In this document: positions 49,801-63,117 of the stretch, one piece after another
Position numbering within the stretch: the stretch's first letter is position 1
Layout of the letters: each line of letters opens with the position of its first letter
Assembly (NCBI GenBank): GCA_029891385.1
Contig: CM057228.1
Span: 36,087,023 to 36,151,022, forward strand
Length of the DNA: 64,000 nt
Direction: 5' to 3'
Source of the DNA: Erythroxylum novogranatense
Taxonomy: Eukaryota; Streptophyta; Magnoliopsida; Malpighiales; Erythroxylaceae
Notes under the pieces: generated by a model
Database searches by the model: none
The model's input: the letters and a program-made list of their open reading frames with translations, nothing else
Told to the model about the DNA's origin: nothing
Program-made: the position numbers and the translations under genes

Positions 49801-52599
49801 TACAGCCGTTATGTTGCCCGATTTGTGGTAAAAATCGGGTTAAGATAAGAATAAGAATAAGAAGTGAGTTTGGGAGTAAGACAAATTTGATGCCAAAAGG
49901 AAAAGAATATGATTGGGAATAAGTTGGACGAAAGAGAAAAAGGACTGAATGAAAAAGATGGGCATTAGGTTTAGGAAGATGAAATTAGAGAAATGTGATA
50001 GAAATGTAAATGGATTGTTTGATTAAGGTGATAAGTAATGGAAATTGAAAGGAGAATTTTCATGATCAAATTTGATGATTGGCTTTCAGATATTCATGTG
50101 TGAGATGAAATAAGAAATACTTGGAGGATACATATTTGTAGCGTTACATTGTTTGTTCGATTTAAGATTGAATTTAGAGAGTAGAAATTCTTGATGAAGG
50201 TATGCTTGTGAGAGATTCAAATTTTGAAAGATGAGATGACTTGATGTTTGACTTTGGTCCATAGAAGTGGACCATTGACTTGCGTAAATGTTTAAAGACT
50301 ATTGATGAAATATTTGATATAAGAATCGAGGAATTGGGAAGAGATTGAGAAATATATATGAGAAGGAAATGAGAGAAGAAAAGTGATTAATTATAAATCG
50401 ATCCGACAAATTGATGATATCAGATATTAGGTTTCTTTGATCACATTGTTGCGTGATTTTATAAGAGGGAATACGTGAAAGATGAGATTAACGATCGCAC
50501 GATATGAATTGAACCTTTTGACTAATCCCTCATCACAATGACGACGAAATAGAGAGCAACACATTTATTTTTCCATTACGATGAAAAAAAAAGTTACATG
50601 CCTTGCTCAAAGGCTATGCCAATAAGCAACATAAGGATCATAGGAAATGCTAAGAAGACAAAAAAAGTGCGAGCTTCACGTAGCTCAAAATTAATACTAA
50701 GAACGAGATAAAGATACATAATGATAAGAAGTATACAAAAGCATGTGATAGCGGATAACATTGTGAAATGTGGTTTTGTCTAGAAGAAATTTTGAGGTAA
50801 GAAAGAAAGAATGTGTAGGGATGAAGTAATGAGGAAGGAATGGTCTCTATTTATAGAACATTTTGGTACTGTTACCTAGCCGTTTTTGACCGTTATCGAG
50901 CCGTTATGTTTACCGTTACTAGCCGTTATTTTTTTAACTAGCCGTTACCTCAGTATCCGCAATTATTCGGATCAGATCTGAATTTCGAGGACGAAATTCC
51001 TTAAGGAGGGAAGAGTTGTAACACCCCAAATTAGGGGTTAGCATATTAAGCAAATTTAGTCCGATTTATGTTCTGTCTCTTTGATATTTTGGCATGCATT
51101 CATGGTATTTCTGGGTACATTGGTAAAATGAAATTTCGGATTGATTCGGACAATATTAAGATAATTTTTAGTAATTTTTGGAGACTTCAATGATTTTTAG
51201 AAATTATTGGTGAATAGTGAATAGTGCATAGTGAATAGTGAACGTATGTATTTGTGAACAGTATCTGTACGTATTTATGAACAGTAAGAATACGTATTTG
51301 TGAATAGTAATATGTATTTGTGAACAGTAAAGAATCCCGAAAATTTGCATGAACATGCATCATGTATCATACAGTAATTATGCACAATAATAATTTGTAT
51401 CTGTGTTCCTTATTATAGAGGAACGACCACTGCCAGATATTGCCGGGACTTCGAGGCAATAAATAGTATGGGCGATTTAAGGTTAGTAATCCCGGTATTT
51501 CAGTCAGTAAGTAAGATAGAAATTTCAGTACGTACGTCATGCCGACAGTAAAATTGGAAGTCATAAAGACAACAAGAATCGAAATTTGATGAACCGGTCA
51601 TCATATCGATAATGTCGATGTCATCAATAATGTCAGTAATGTAAGTAATTTCGATAGTAAAGTTTGTAAGTCAGTAATCAGGAATTTCAGTAAGTCAGTA
51701 AGTATTATGGGTAAAATCAGTATAAGAGACCCGGGACGGTCTCACTTTGAGTTGTTCTGTACTGAATTGTGTTACATTAGGACAATGAATGTCCGAAAGT
51801 GCTCATGTGTGTCAGTCGATTGTGTCTTTATTCCGGACAATGAACGTCCGAGGTAATTGTTGTATGATTATGTTATTGAAGTGCTAATGTTATTGCACAT
51901 GAAATGTCTGAACTGATTTGTTCTGTCCGAGTTGTGGGTAAATAGGCATGCCTAGAAGGGTCTGTAGGTCTTCTGTGACACTTCGGTGTCGAGCCTTTGG
52001 TTTCTGATATGGACACTTCGGTGTCGAGATTTTGGTCTTCTGAAAAGTCCCGTTACCCACTTCTGTTTTATGGACTTCTGATTTGTTGGGTTGTGGTCGC
52101 GTGCAACCTTGAGGTTGGATCGCGTGCAAACTTGAGGTACTGAGGTACGCAAAACACGGGCCCAACGCAAAACACGGACCCAACATTAAAAGGCGATCTG
52201 TTCTGAAGTGCATTTTGCCTGATTATTAATCTCTGAATGCATGCTTATATCGTTAATGTGAAAAGAAATTGGTTAAATTAGATAAATGATTACTCACTAA
52301 GCTATAAGCTTAGCACGGTGTATTTGCCCCGTGTAGGTACACAGCAAAGAGATTAAGGATTGGGACAAGTCAACCGCAGTGGCCAAAGGAGTCAGAGTTT
52401 TTGTGTCACTCGAATATGTATTTGTTTGGTTTATTTGGGCCTGTACATATTCTTTGGATTTGTTTCTGGAAAGTCTGAGATGTATTATATGTGTGTTAAA
52501 CTTAGATTTTAAAACAATGCATATGTGTAATGTTTGATTTTGTTTGTTCTGTCTTGGGTGGCATCCATGTATCCTCCCAGGGGATATTTGGGTGTTACA
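46810..52599 (+). mobile_element. Non-coding LTR element (LARD-like), 5.8 kb
   Basis: The 5' LTR is 46,810-49,019 and the 3' LTR 51,017-52,599. Both start TGTAACACCCCAAATTAGGGG and end TTTGGGTGTTACA. The target duplication TGGTA is perfect (46,805-46,809 and 52,600-52,604). The PBS is tggtatcagaga (49,025-49,036) and the PPT aaggagggaagag (51,003-51,015). The 2.0-kb interior has no gag, protease or pol frame, so movement would need proteins from a relative. LTR ends resemble chromovirus LTRs, and 'gtgaacagt'-type microrepeats fill 47,580-47,760. Confidence 0.85.
47184..47192 (+). promoter_or_regulatory. TATA box of the 5' LTR
   Basis: tatatataa in 'gacttatatataagggttagac'. The corresponding part of the 3' LTR is deleted. 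Confidence 0.5.
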
Positions 52600-53729
52600 T
52601 GGTATCAGTAGAAAGCTGAAGGAAAGTTCTACACTTTCCATGAGAACTTAAAAACCAAAATAGTTTCTAAAGGGGTCAAAAACCACTTCAAACTTTCTGT
52701 CCAATTAATGTCTCCCTAAATAATAGCTCAACTTTGAAAATTTCTATCTTTCAACTACAAGGTCCAAAAATGTCATACTTTATATCAATGAAAAGATCAA
52801 AATACAACCTACAACTTTCATGAAGGACTGAAAAATCAATTTGGCCTCTAAGGGAGTCAAAAACTACTTCAAAATTTTTGTCCACTAATGATCATCCCAA
52901 ACAGTAACAAAAACTTCTAAAAATTATAACTTCGCATTCCATGGTCCAAAATTTCCATACTTTACATCAATGGAAAGATCAACACATAATCTAAAACTTT
53001 CATAAAGCACTTAAAGGCAATTTCAATCTCTAATTAGGTCAATTTTTCAACCAAAGTTTCTGCCATAAATTTGTCATCCTAAAACAACATCCAAACTTCC
53101 AAATTTCATGTCTTTCAATTTCCACAATCAAACTTCCTCTACAACTTTCAATAAGGCTACTTGATCTAATTCAAACTACATCAGTACAAAATTTGCCTCA
53201 AAGCACAGTACACACAAACTTACCCTTAATAGCATTTTTTAAAAATAAAGCAAAATAACCTTAACTTCGAAAGATCATAACTTTCAATCCCGATATCAAA
53301 AAATGTCATACTTCATAGCGATAGAAAGCCATCAACAGAAGCTACAACTTTCATAAAGATTATTTTATCAAAATTTGCCTAAATCAACCCAGAAAAATTC
53401 ACAAATATTTCACATCAAAAAGTCATCTCTTTGTTACTATTCATTCCAAAAATTCATACTTGCAATTCCCTAAAATTTAACACTTTCACTAATCATTTCT
53501 TGCTTTTCAACTTCCATTCAAATCAAATTATTCACTATAATTGTCATAGTACCCTTACACACACAAATTTATTCAAAATTTTCAAGTCATTAAAAACTAA
53601 AATCCATTTCTTTTCACATCAATTTCAGTTAACTCTAAAACACCCACAACACATACATATTCAAAAATACTAATTTTATTTTATTTAATATTTTTAAATT
53701 TTACTAAAAGATTGGGGCCCAACAATAAC

Positions 53730-55067
53730 ATAATGAAACATGTTTACGTTGGAACTTGGAAGTTGACCAGAAAAATATTGCAATTTAAGGCACAAAATTA
53801 AAATATATTGAAAACCCTTTTTAAACCAACAGATTTAGAAATTGAACTTACATTGGTTTGGTACTTCGGTTGGCAATACAAAAGGAATGTTGTTAAGAGT
53901 TAAGATCTTTGGAATCAAATTGAAAATTTTGTAAATCTTAATTTGAAAATTATGATACCATAAATAACATGTATATAATTTTGTATTGTCACATGATTTT
54001 TATCTAATTAATTATTGTTTTATAATAAAATGAAACTGTTGATGATGTATGCTTTAGATTATACATCAACAATTTTATCAAATTGTTGATGTATGCTTTG
54101 TGATTGTTGAAAATTAGAAATTGTTGAAAATTGATAAAATAGAAATTGTTGATGTATGTTTTGTGATTGTTGTAATTGGAACTTGTTGGAAATTGATAAA
54201 ATGGAAATTGTTGATGTATATTTTGTGATTGTTGAAAATTGAAACTTGTTAGAAATAGATAAAATAGAAATTGTTGATGTATGTTACTGTGATTGTTGGA
54301 AATTGATAAAATGAAAATTGTTGATGTATGTTTTATGATTGTTGTAATTAGAATTTGTTGGAAATGGAAATTGTTGATATATATTTTGTGATTGTTAGAG
54401 ATTGGAAATTGTTGGAAATTGATAAAAGGAAAATTGTTGATGTATGTTTTGTGATTGTTGGAAATTAGAAATTGATAAAATGAAAATTGTTGATGTATGT
54501 TTTGTGATTGTTGTAATTAGAATTTGTTGGAAATTGATAAAATGAAAATTGTTGATGTATATTTTGTGATTGTTGTATTTGGAATTTGTTGAAAATGGAA
54601 ATTATTGATGTATGTTTTGTGATTATTAGAAATTAACATTTGTTGGAAATGGAAATTGTTGACGTATGTTTTGTAATTGTTGGAAATTGGAACTTGTTGG
54701 AATTTATTAGAAATGGAAATTGTTGATGTATGTTTTGTGATTATTGGAAATTAGAAATTGTTGGAAATAGACACTATTGATATATGTTTTGTGATTGTTG
54801 CAATTGGAATTTGTTGGAAATAGAAATTGTTGATGTATGTTTTGTGATTGTTGGAAATTGAAAATTACTGAAAATTGATAAAAATAGAAATTGTTGATGT
54901 ATGTTAATGTTTTGTGATTATTGAAAATTGGAAATTGTTGTAAATTATGATTCATGGAATTGAATTATATGTAATGTAATAATACGAATGAGTTATATTA
55001 TATAAGATGAATATACATATTGTAATAATGAAATTATATATTATATATTTTTTATGTTTACAGATAA
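53730..55067 (+). other. hAT 5' non-coding region
   Basis: hAT sequence right of the LTR insertion. It includes the minisatellite below and ends in a pyrimidine-containing 'tttttatgtttacag' acceptor just before the transposase start, so it is probably an intron of the transposase leader. Confidence 0.5.
54040..54950 (+). repeat. Degenerate minisatellite inside the hAT
   Basis: A dozen or more copies of 'aaattgttgatgtatgttttgtgattgttggaaattRgaa' with variable spacing (roughly 60-110 bp), several followed by 'gataaaatg'. It occupies about 0.9 kb of the presumed transposase intron. Confidence 0.85.
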
Positions 55068-56388
55068 ATGAAAGAAAATTCAAATACTCCCAATCAACCC
55101 ACTTCAAGAAGATACAGTGATCCAGCTTGGGCTTATGCTAGTACTATTCCCGGTATGAAGAATCATATCATTTGTTTGTTTTGTAACAAGCATTTGAAAG
55201 GTGGAGGAATCACCTGATTGAAAAAGCATTTAGCTGGGGTTAAAGGAGATGTGAAAACATGTAAAAAAGTAAGTTATGATGTGAAGTGGCAGATGAAAAT
55301 ATTGCTTGATGAATATCAATTTAAGAGAGATAGAAGGGAAAGATTGAATTTTGAAATTGGTAATGGAAGCTCATTTTTTAGTTTCTATGGTGATTATGAA
55401 AATGTTGAAGGTGGAAGTGGAAGTGGTGGTGGTAGTGGTAGTGGTATTGGTAGTGTTCCATCTCAGGATCATGAAGAATGTGATGTGAGGAAGAGAAGAA
55501 GATAGGTAACTAGTTTCTTTGTACTACGAACAACTCCTGAAGCCCAACCTTCAAATTGTAATGCAATGCAATCAAGAGATGCAGTTCACAATGTATGGCA
55601 GTAGCTAGATGGTGGTATGATACATGTTTATCATTTAGTGCTTCTCAGTCTTATTATTATCAACCTATGATGGATGCAATAGTCTCTTATGGTCTAGGAT
55701 ACAAAGGGCTATCGATTGATGACTTGTACTGTTTCTGAAATTAGAAATTATTTGGCTGAAAGAAGAGTGAGTTGAGGTATTTATGGATGTTCAATTATGT
55801 GTGATGGTTGGACAAATAGGAGATAAGAGCCTATTATAATTTTTTTGGTTTATTCTTCAAATGACTCTATGTTTTTGAAATCTATTGATGCATCTAGCCT
55901 TATTAGAAATACTGAGATTTTGTTTGAGATATTTGATGAAGTTGTGAATGAAGTAGGGCCGAATAACTTTGTTTAGTTTATTACTGACAATGATTCCGCT
56001 TATAAAGTGACAGAAAAAAAGTTACAGAATACCTATAATTCATTGTTTTGGACTCCTTATGTTGCACATTGCATTAACTTAATGCTGGAGAATATAGGGG
56101 ATCCTATGTATTTTACTGTTATTGATGAGACTATGTAGAAGGCTAAAAAGATGACAAAATTCATTTATAATTGTGCATGAGTTTTGAATTTGATGAGAAA
56201 GGAATTTACCAATGGTAAGAATTTGTGTCGCCCTGCTGTGATAAGATTTGTAACAAATTTCTTATCACTGCAGTCTTTTGTTAAGATGAAGAAAAAGTTA
56301 AGACAAATGTTTACAAGTGATAAGTAGGTTGCATCTCAGCATGTTAGGTCTAATGTCAGAATAGAGGTTTGTAATATTATACTGCAAG
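55068..56388 (+). pseudogene. hAT transposase, N-terminal part (BED finger, DUF659)
   Basis: ATG at 55,068 begins MKENSNTPNQPTSRRYSDPAWAY. A BED-type zinc finger follows (CLFCNKHLKGGGIT, then LKKHLAG), with an in-frame TGA at 55,215 where relatives have Arg. A Ser/Gly run (GGSGSGGGSGSGIG, about 55,410-55,455) and a basic RKRRR precede a TAG at 55,503. Beyond that, shifted frames preserve ARWWYDTCLSFSASQSYYYQPMMDAI (55,605-55,680) and further DUF659-like scraps up to 56,388, where the LTR insertion begins. The protein would bind and cut transposon ends in the nucleus; this copy cannot. Confidence 0.8.
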
Positions 56389-59300
56389 TGTTGGCGCTCG
56401 GGTCTCGTTACCTATTTCAGGGCTTTGATTTCCCCAAAAATTTCATACTTTGGTCATTTTTCAGTGTCAGCATCGGCGGGTTGGCCCGACGGAAGTCTCC
56501 CATCTTACAGTTCGCCGTGGCGAAGTCCCAAGCTCCAGCGCTCATACCCTTCGGGAAAGGTTCGTCGCGGCGTACTCTGGGCCTCGCCGCGACGAAACCC
56601 TCAAACAGGACCCAGACAACCAACCTCGAAAACTAATATTCAACTCATACCATTCTTTCAACACAACCATTTTAACAAAGAAATTAACTATGAACGTATA
56701 CAAACAAAACTTTTTCAATTCATCATTTCATTACTAAAGCAAAAGAATTTGAAAAAATTTATTTACATAACAAAAGTCACACCGTTGGCTTATTAAAGAA
56801 TACAAAATGCACATGATACAATTGAATGGTTATGCTTAATATGATTCTAAATACCCAAAAGTTTCTAAACTAACTTAATTACAAAAGTCTCTATTCTTGG
56901 TATTTGCCAAACTTTGCAAGGATCAATGTTGATCTGCTTTTTCTGCACCTGCGGAGTGGAAGGGAATAGGGTGAGTTGCGAAGTTCAGTGGCTTATACGT
57001 TTATAGTTATTGACAATGAGTCACACAATCAAACATGCATATACTTCATATATTCATATACGTCTATATCTAATTGGGCTAGCAATTCAATCATTCACAA
57101 TTGAAATTCAAAACTCATAGGTTAACATATCATCACATAGAACATGTCAAGTGTAATTAATCATCAAAACATAACACTCAATCTTGTATCATAACTTGAC
57201 AAATCAAAATGCAAATTTAAAAACAAATGGCTCGAGAATTCCATGGAACGAAATAGATAAACCGAAGTTTATATCGTGAACAAAATAAGTCCGATTTTTC
57301 ATGATCTCGTGGCCTCAAGCGGGCAGCCAAGAGAAGGCTATATGTCAACGTGCACGTGACTAACGAAACGTTCATCTCTTGCCCAAACACAATCAAATTT
57401 ATACTCAATTCATTTCCATACATTTTTCATATTCTCATGCTTCTTATACTTTCTCATCTTTTCGTTCATACAAAAAGCCATTCGCCTTTCATGGCACGAC
57501 ATGATAATGAATCATCATACATTTTTCAACAATCACATTCATTCAATTTAAGCACTTTAGCACATATTCACACATAAGATAATTAGCTCATTTTACACAA
57601 CAACTATAAACATATTACCCACCTATTTACTTGCAAAAATCCAAGTCAAGCTTGGCTTTCCTCTTGCTCTTGGATTGTCATTCCTTGGTCTTCTTCAAAT
57701 AACCAAGTTCTCATTCAACACAACATTTCCATAGAAATTCATAAAGCTTCAAAAATCACAAAAATGAAATAAATGCTAAGTTGGGTTTAGGCTCAACCTA
57801 CCCATAGTCTATCTAGGTTGGAAAAACCAAATTCTAATTTAGAAATCCATAAAAATCCATATAAGGTTTCTCCTCTTTCTTCCTACACAAACTCATTCTC
57901 TTATCTAATCCCTTTTTGTTTTTCTACTAAGTAAGAAGACAGATGATACTTACCTTATGTTTAGCCCAAATCTTCTTCTTTCTCCTTCTCTCTCCTTTTT
58001 CCCTAGCTTCCACGCACTCTTTTTTCTTTTCTCCTCTCTTCTCACGACTTTCTCTTCTCTTTTCTAACTCCCATGATTTTTCTCTTCTTCTTTTAAATAA
58101 TACCATATTGTGCTTGCTCTTCCCTTTTTACCCTTCATTTAATTGGTTCTCCCAATTTTGCCCCTTTTTGTCCATCAATTACTAACATCTTAACTCCTTA
58201 TTCAGATCTATGAAGAAATTTGATAACACTTCCTTCTAGAAAAATGTTTTTTTAATTTCTTAAGTTTCTAATGACACCAAAATCATTCAATTTGGTTCAG
58301 AAATCTGAAAGTTATACCCTAAACATTTTTGAACTGTTCTTATGTTGAACCAACACTCTATGCTCAACTTCCATCCAAAATTGAAACTTTTATAGACTGA
58401 ATTATGTTAGGCCCCATTTTTGGAGTCCAACTATCATTGGGTCCTAAAGTATGAGCGGGTTTACTTGTAGGGTTGTGCCAATGTACCCTAAATCATCAAC
58501 GATACCACATTGCTCATATAACACCTCAAGCCACAAAGGCTATCCCACATAACGAATTTACCATAATCATAATTGACTTCATCAAAATGGTAGCTCTTAG
58601 TCTCTAGTTTATTTTGGAGAAAGAATCAACTCAATCGGAGTTCTATAGAAGAAGATATGATCAAGAAACCAAAGTATGTTCATGGCCTAACCATGCTTTC
58701 CTAACCGACCCCTCAATTTCTTTCCATCAATCTTGCTGAATTTAACACCAATGGTTATCAATTTTTTTGTGAAGGTAGAAAAATGTATTAGGAATCTATC
58801 GCTTTAAGAATCATCTCAATCGGAGGTCGGACGGAAATGTTACGGATCCAACATGTTCATGTCCTTACTCGAATTGTAAATCCCGTGGCGTAAATGCCAT
58901 AAATTCCACTATAGATGTCGGATTGACTTTGTTTTTATATAATTTGAAAGAAGACTTCTAGATATACAACTTTTGTGAAGACTCCAATATGCAATTCTGT
59001 CGTTTTGGACATAGCCTGTGTGATTTTACACTAGAAAGCCGTGTAACCTTCGGGTGAAATGTGCTCCTGCACCAGAAACACACGGCCCATGTGATTTTAC
59101 ACGGGTAGGCCATGTGACTTTCAGGTAAAAGCAAATTTCCGCTCTCCAAGACCCCTCCAAAGGATCCCAAACCCATCGTATCATCCCTTTTACTCATAAT
59201 CTTGCCAAATTCGATTCTTTCTAGTGCAAAATCACTTCCTATACTCAAATTGTTTGGGATACACATTGTATGCAACATCTCCTACTCAACCACTCATATC

Positions 59301-62017
59301 TCTCAACTCCGACATCCAAAAATTGCATACTTTATATCGTTAAAAAGCTGTGAGGACAAGCTACAACTTTTATGAAGACAACTTGATCAAATTCATCCTA
59401 GATTAGTACAGTTTTCCTCTCAAAGCCAGGACTCAAACCTACCCCTATGAACACTTGAAATTTTTCAATACAAAACTTAAAATGCCACAAACAACCATAA
59501 TGCATAAGTAGTTCATTCACATCAAAATAAGAGTTTTACAAAGATTTAGTGGGCATTTCAAGCCACTTAAAACATAATCCAAAATACAAACTTTACAAAA
59601 ACTGGAATCGCTCAAAATGCGACTAAAACATTGTTTTACAAAAATTAACTTAAAATACAAAATAAGTCAAGTCCGGAGTAATGCCTTTATGCTCAATCAC
59701 TCGATCTCGTGCTCCTCACCTGGAGATGAAACAAAATGGGAGGGTGTGAGATTAACGTTCGTGAGTAACTTGCTTATAACCGAGAAACAAGAAAAAACCA
59801 TTGAAATACTTATCTCGATTGTAAAAATTCCCATTGTAACATCCATATAACACATATTTTTCCAAATTCACAATTTATCAAGCAATTTATAAAGGATCAT
59901 GAATCATGCATTCATCAAACTTGTCACAATTATAAACACATAAGCACATCAAAAATGGTTTAAGTAGATCCATAAATATGACGCACTACACATTTCCATA
60001 TAATAGTCCTGTGTAGACGTAAACTTGAGGGAGTCCATGAAGGAGCTCCGTGCCACTAGCGGGCATGCAGGAGAAGCCTATAACTTGGTCAACGTGCACG
60101 TGACCTTCTTAAGAGACTACCACAAACCCACATAACACAAATTCATGACTTGAAAATAGATTGCCCAAATGACAACATTTTGAAAAACTTGTCTTTCATA
60201 AACATGACCTATTTCATATGCATTCCCATCATCATTTCACAATTCAACAACCACATTCCTATACCAAGCATAAAAGTCATTTCTCAACTCATTCAAAAGC
60301 AACAATTACAACAATTGAGAAGCAATTTGGATTCATTCCCAAAATTCACAAACAACCACATATGACACATTCTCAAGCATTTAGAGAGCAATAAATACAC
60401 ATTCATAGGGTAGTTGGAAAATTATTAAATTCTATTTAATTGAAAAACATTTATGGCTCATTAACTCAATTATAAGAATGAAACCCACCTTAATTCCTTG
60501 CTTGTAAACCTTGCCCAAAAAGCCTCTATTCTTGCTCCTCTTGCCTCACTTGGTTTTCTTCAATATGTACAAAAATCCCAAATCAATAGACATCCACATT
60601 GAAAAACCTAAAGAACCAAATGCATGAAATTGATTCTAGAATACTTAAACCCATGCATTCCTAAGATCTTTAACCAAAAGCCCTTCTAAAATCGAAAAGA
60701 TGAAACATCACTTACCTTAAATCTTCACCAAAATAATGATTTTCTTGGCTCTACTTGAAGCTTTAGCCTTCCTCTTCCTTTTTCCCTTCTTGCTCACTCT
60801 CAAAATCCCCCTTAAAGGTTAAGAAAAATCAAAGCCTAGTATAACTCTCCCTTTTTCTCCCAAACTCACGAAATTCTCCTTCTCTTTCCTTCAATTTCGT
60901 TTTCTCTCTCTTCTATGCAAGACAAGCCTTCTTTCTTCCTTTTTATACTCCTAAAGAAGCTAAAATGTCCAACTTACCCTTCACTTAAAGCCTTATTTCT
61001 TTACAACTTAAGTGATCTTCCCACAATGCCCTTTATACATTCTTACCACCCTAACACTTTAATTAAATTAACCTTTGTCATATAGTCTCATTAACATTAA
61101 CATGCTAATTGATTTCAACATAAATTTATCTATCAAGACCTCAAAATTTTTTAAATCATGCTTAATAAAATAAAAAAATTCCGAGGCTAACAAACTAAAA
61201 CTTGATTTCTTCATACACTTTGTATCCCTATGTCTCTAGTTTACTCCAAATCAAAAATCATTTCATTCGGATCACTACAAAAAAAGTTATACCCAAAATA
61301 TCAAAATATGTTCAGTATAGAGAAAAGTTCGCCGCTGCGAACTCCTCCAGAGAGGAATACTCGCGAAAAAATCACAAGTTCGTTACGGAGAAACCTAGAG
61401 TTGGCTGCAGCGAACTTTATCTGAGAGGAATCCTAGCCATCCTTCAAGTTCGCTGCGGCGAAGCAAGGAGTTTGCTGCGGCAAATTTTCACAGAAGCAAC
61501 CTAGTGTTTCAACTTCAGGTCAGATTTTGAGACTCTTAAAGACATAATTTGAATTCGACATCCCATGAAAAATGTAACCATACCTCTCTAGTTTAATCCA
61601 AATTAAGAATCATCATGTTTGGATAACTAGAGAAAAAGTTATAGCTAAAAGACTGAAACATACTCAGTAAACATGCTACTGCTACATTTTCCAGATCATC
61701 TTCCAAAATTTGATTCCAGTTTTTATCCTTACCCTCCTTATACTAAGATCATCTCTTCTACTTCATTTACTCCTCATTCTCAACTCCATTTCAACTCAAT
61801 ATCATCCATAAATAAATTATAGTTCATGATTGATCATGAACACTAATAACAAAACATACACACATATACCCACTCATCATCAACTTACTACATTCACTAC
61901 CTTAATCTTGTCTATCTTTTCAAATTCAAGAATTCTCTTTTTTCTTTACTCATGACTAATCACTAAAATTTTTTCATTTAATAGTTATAACTTCCAAGAA
62001 AAGTACGGGGTCCAACA
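56389..62017 (-). mobile_element. LTR-type insertion in the hAT transposase, 5.6 kb
   Basis: Starts TGTTGGCGCTCGGG, ends GTACGGGGTCCAACA. Flanks are GCAAG (56,384-56,388) and TCAAG (62,018-62,022), a five-base duplication with one mismatch. hAT coding text resumes directly on the right. The interior holds two LTR-like bodies: promoter-like regions and 'acccacctt...' markers recur near 57,600-58,150 and 60,480-61,000, and 'ctccgtgccactagcgggcatg' lies near 60,046. No gag or pol was seen. It could be two LTRs with the internal part lost, or one LTR invaded by another. Confidence 0.65.
58411..58590. mobile_element. Small nested LTR-end remnant
   Basis: 'TGTTAGGCCCCATTTTTGGAGTCCAAC' and about 150 bp after it interrupt text that elsewhere reads continuously ('gactgaatt' to 'gtagctcttagtctctagtttatttt', compare 46,340-46,395). 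Likely the stub of another LTR insertion. Confidence 0.35.
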
Positions 62018-63117
62018 TCAAGATAGAGAATTTTGGTGGCAATGTCAATTTATTATCTGAGTTTGTGAGCCTTTAGTGAGGGTGTTTCGCTTGGCTGATA
62101 GTAAAGAAAAGCCAATAATGAGTTATATTTTTGATGCCACGGAGAGAGTGACTGAAGCAATCGGGACCAATATGAAAAATAGGCATTATTTATACACACC
62201 ATATCTCTCAATCATTAATGAGAGAAGGGAAAGACAACTTTCTTCTCCATTGTTTGCAGCTGGGGTATTTTTGAATCCTAGTGTGTATTTTAGACTGGAT
62301 CTTACAAATCAAGCTGAAGTTAATAGAGGAATGCTTTTAACAATTACAACAATTGTTAGACTTGACGCGATGCAAGATCTTTTAAGCTCACAAATGAAGC
62401 TTTACAAATTGTCTTATGAGAATTTTGGAATGCTAATTGTTATTCAACAAAGAGGAAAACTTTCTCCAGATATTAGTTATTTCCTATTTCTTATTTGTTG
62501 AAAATTAATTATCACTTTAGTTTGTTTATAACACTACTTTTGTTATCTTATAACTTGCAGTTTTTGGTGGGATCAATTCGGAAATGGTATTCCAGAATTG
62601 AAAAGGTTTGCGATTCAGATTTTAAGTCAATGTGTGAATGCAATAGACTATGAACAAATCATGAGCACATTTGAATTTATCCACTCAATGAAAAGGAATA
62701 GATTGGAGCATAAGAGGTTGAATGACTTGGTTTTTGTTAGTTACAATTTAAAACTTCGAGAAAGATAAGTTATTTTCATTATTATCATTATTAATTTCGA
62801 TATAATTTCTTATAATTTTCTAATAATTAAATTTAATTATTTACTAGGAGTCTTAATAGCACAAGTAGTTCAACTAATCTAATTGCCATTGATAATATTG
62901 TTCTTTTGGTGGATTAGGTTTCTGAATAACTCAATTTGGTTGATGTGAATGATTTGGATTTGGAAGATAATCTTGGATAGGAAACATTGACATGTCATTT
63001 AGTGAATTAAATTTAAATGATAATGATAATGAAGCTCCTCCCGATGATGAAGATTTTGTACCAAATGATCAATGTGGTCAGTGCAGTTCTAGCGGGTATC
63101 CTCCCATTGAGAATTGA
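62018..63117 (+). pseudogene. hAT transposase, C-terminal part with dimerisation domain
   Basis: The reading resumes as MRVFRLADSKEKPIMSYIFD and NRHYLYTPYLSIINERRERQ, then AAGVFLNPSVYF (62,076-62,300). A likely intron ends at TTGCAG before FWWDQFGNGIPELKRFAIQI and MKRNRLEHKRLNDLVFVSYN (62,561-62,768), the hAT C-terminal dimerisation domain. An acidic tail (NDNDNEAPPDDEDF) closes at TGA 63,115-63,117. TAG and other stops occur within the last exons. It is continuous in order with the N-terminal part, confirming that the 5.6-kb element split one gene. Confidence 0.85.

Larger units (their letters stand above)
43597..53724 (-). mobile_element. LTR copy 3, complete, 4.3 kb, split by a nested element
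   Basis: Starts TGTTGGATCCCG (43,597), ends ATTGGGGCCCAACA (53,724), and is flanked by ATAAC at 43,592-43,596 and 53,725-53,729. With 46,810-52,604 removed (nested element and one target copy) it is about 4.3 kb. No gag or pol was found, so it is best read as a solo LTR. Markers: 'catcggacctcctgtccgg' (43,997), 'ctccaatgccactaacgggcagg' (44,776), a GC-rich palindromic cassette (46,662-46,719) and repeated 'catactttatatcaatgaaaagatc' modules (52,770-52,990). Confidence 0.75.

Noticed and set aside
39071..53724. Three independent LTR insertions at the same hAT position
   Set aside because: All three share exactly the same junction base and the same hAT flank; segmental duplication explains this better.
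56388..56796. Several overlapping frames in the GC-rich start of the 5.6-kb insertion
   Set aside because: They arise from the palindromic GC-rich cassette, which is open in several frames at once; no conserved domain.
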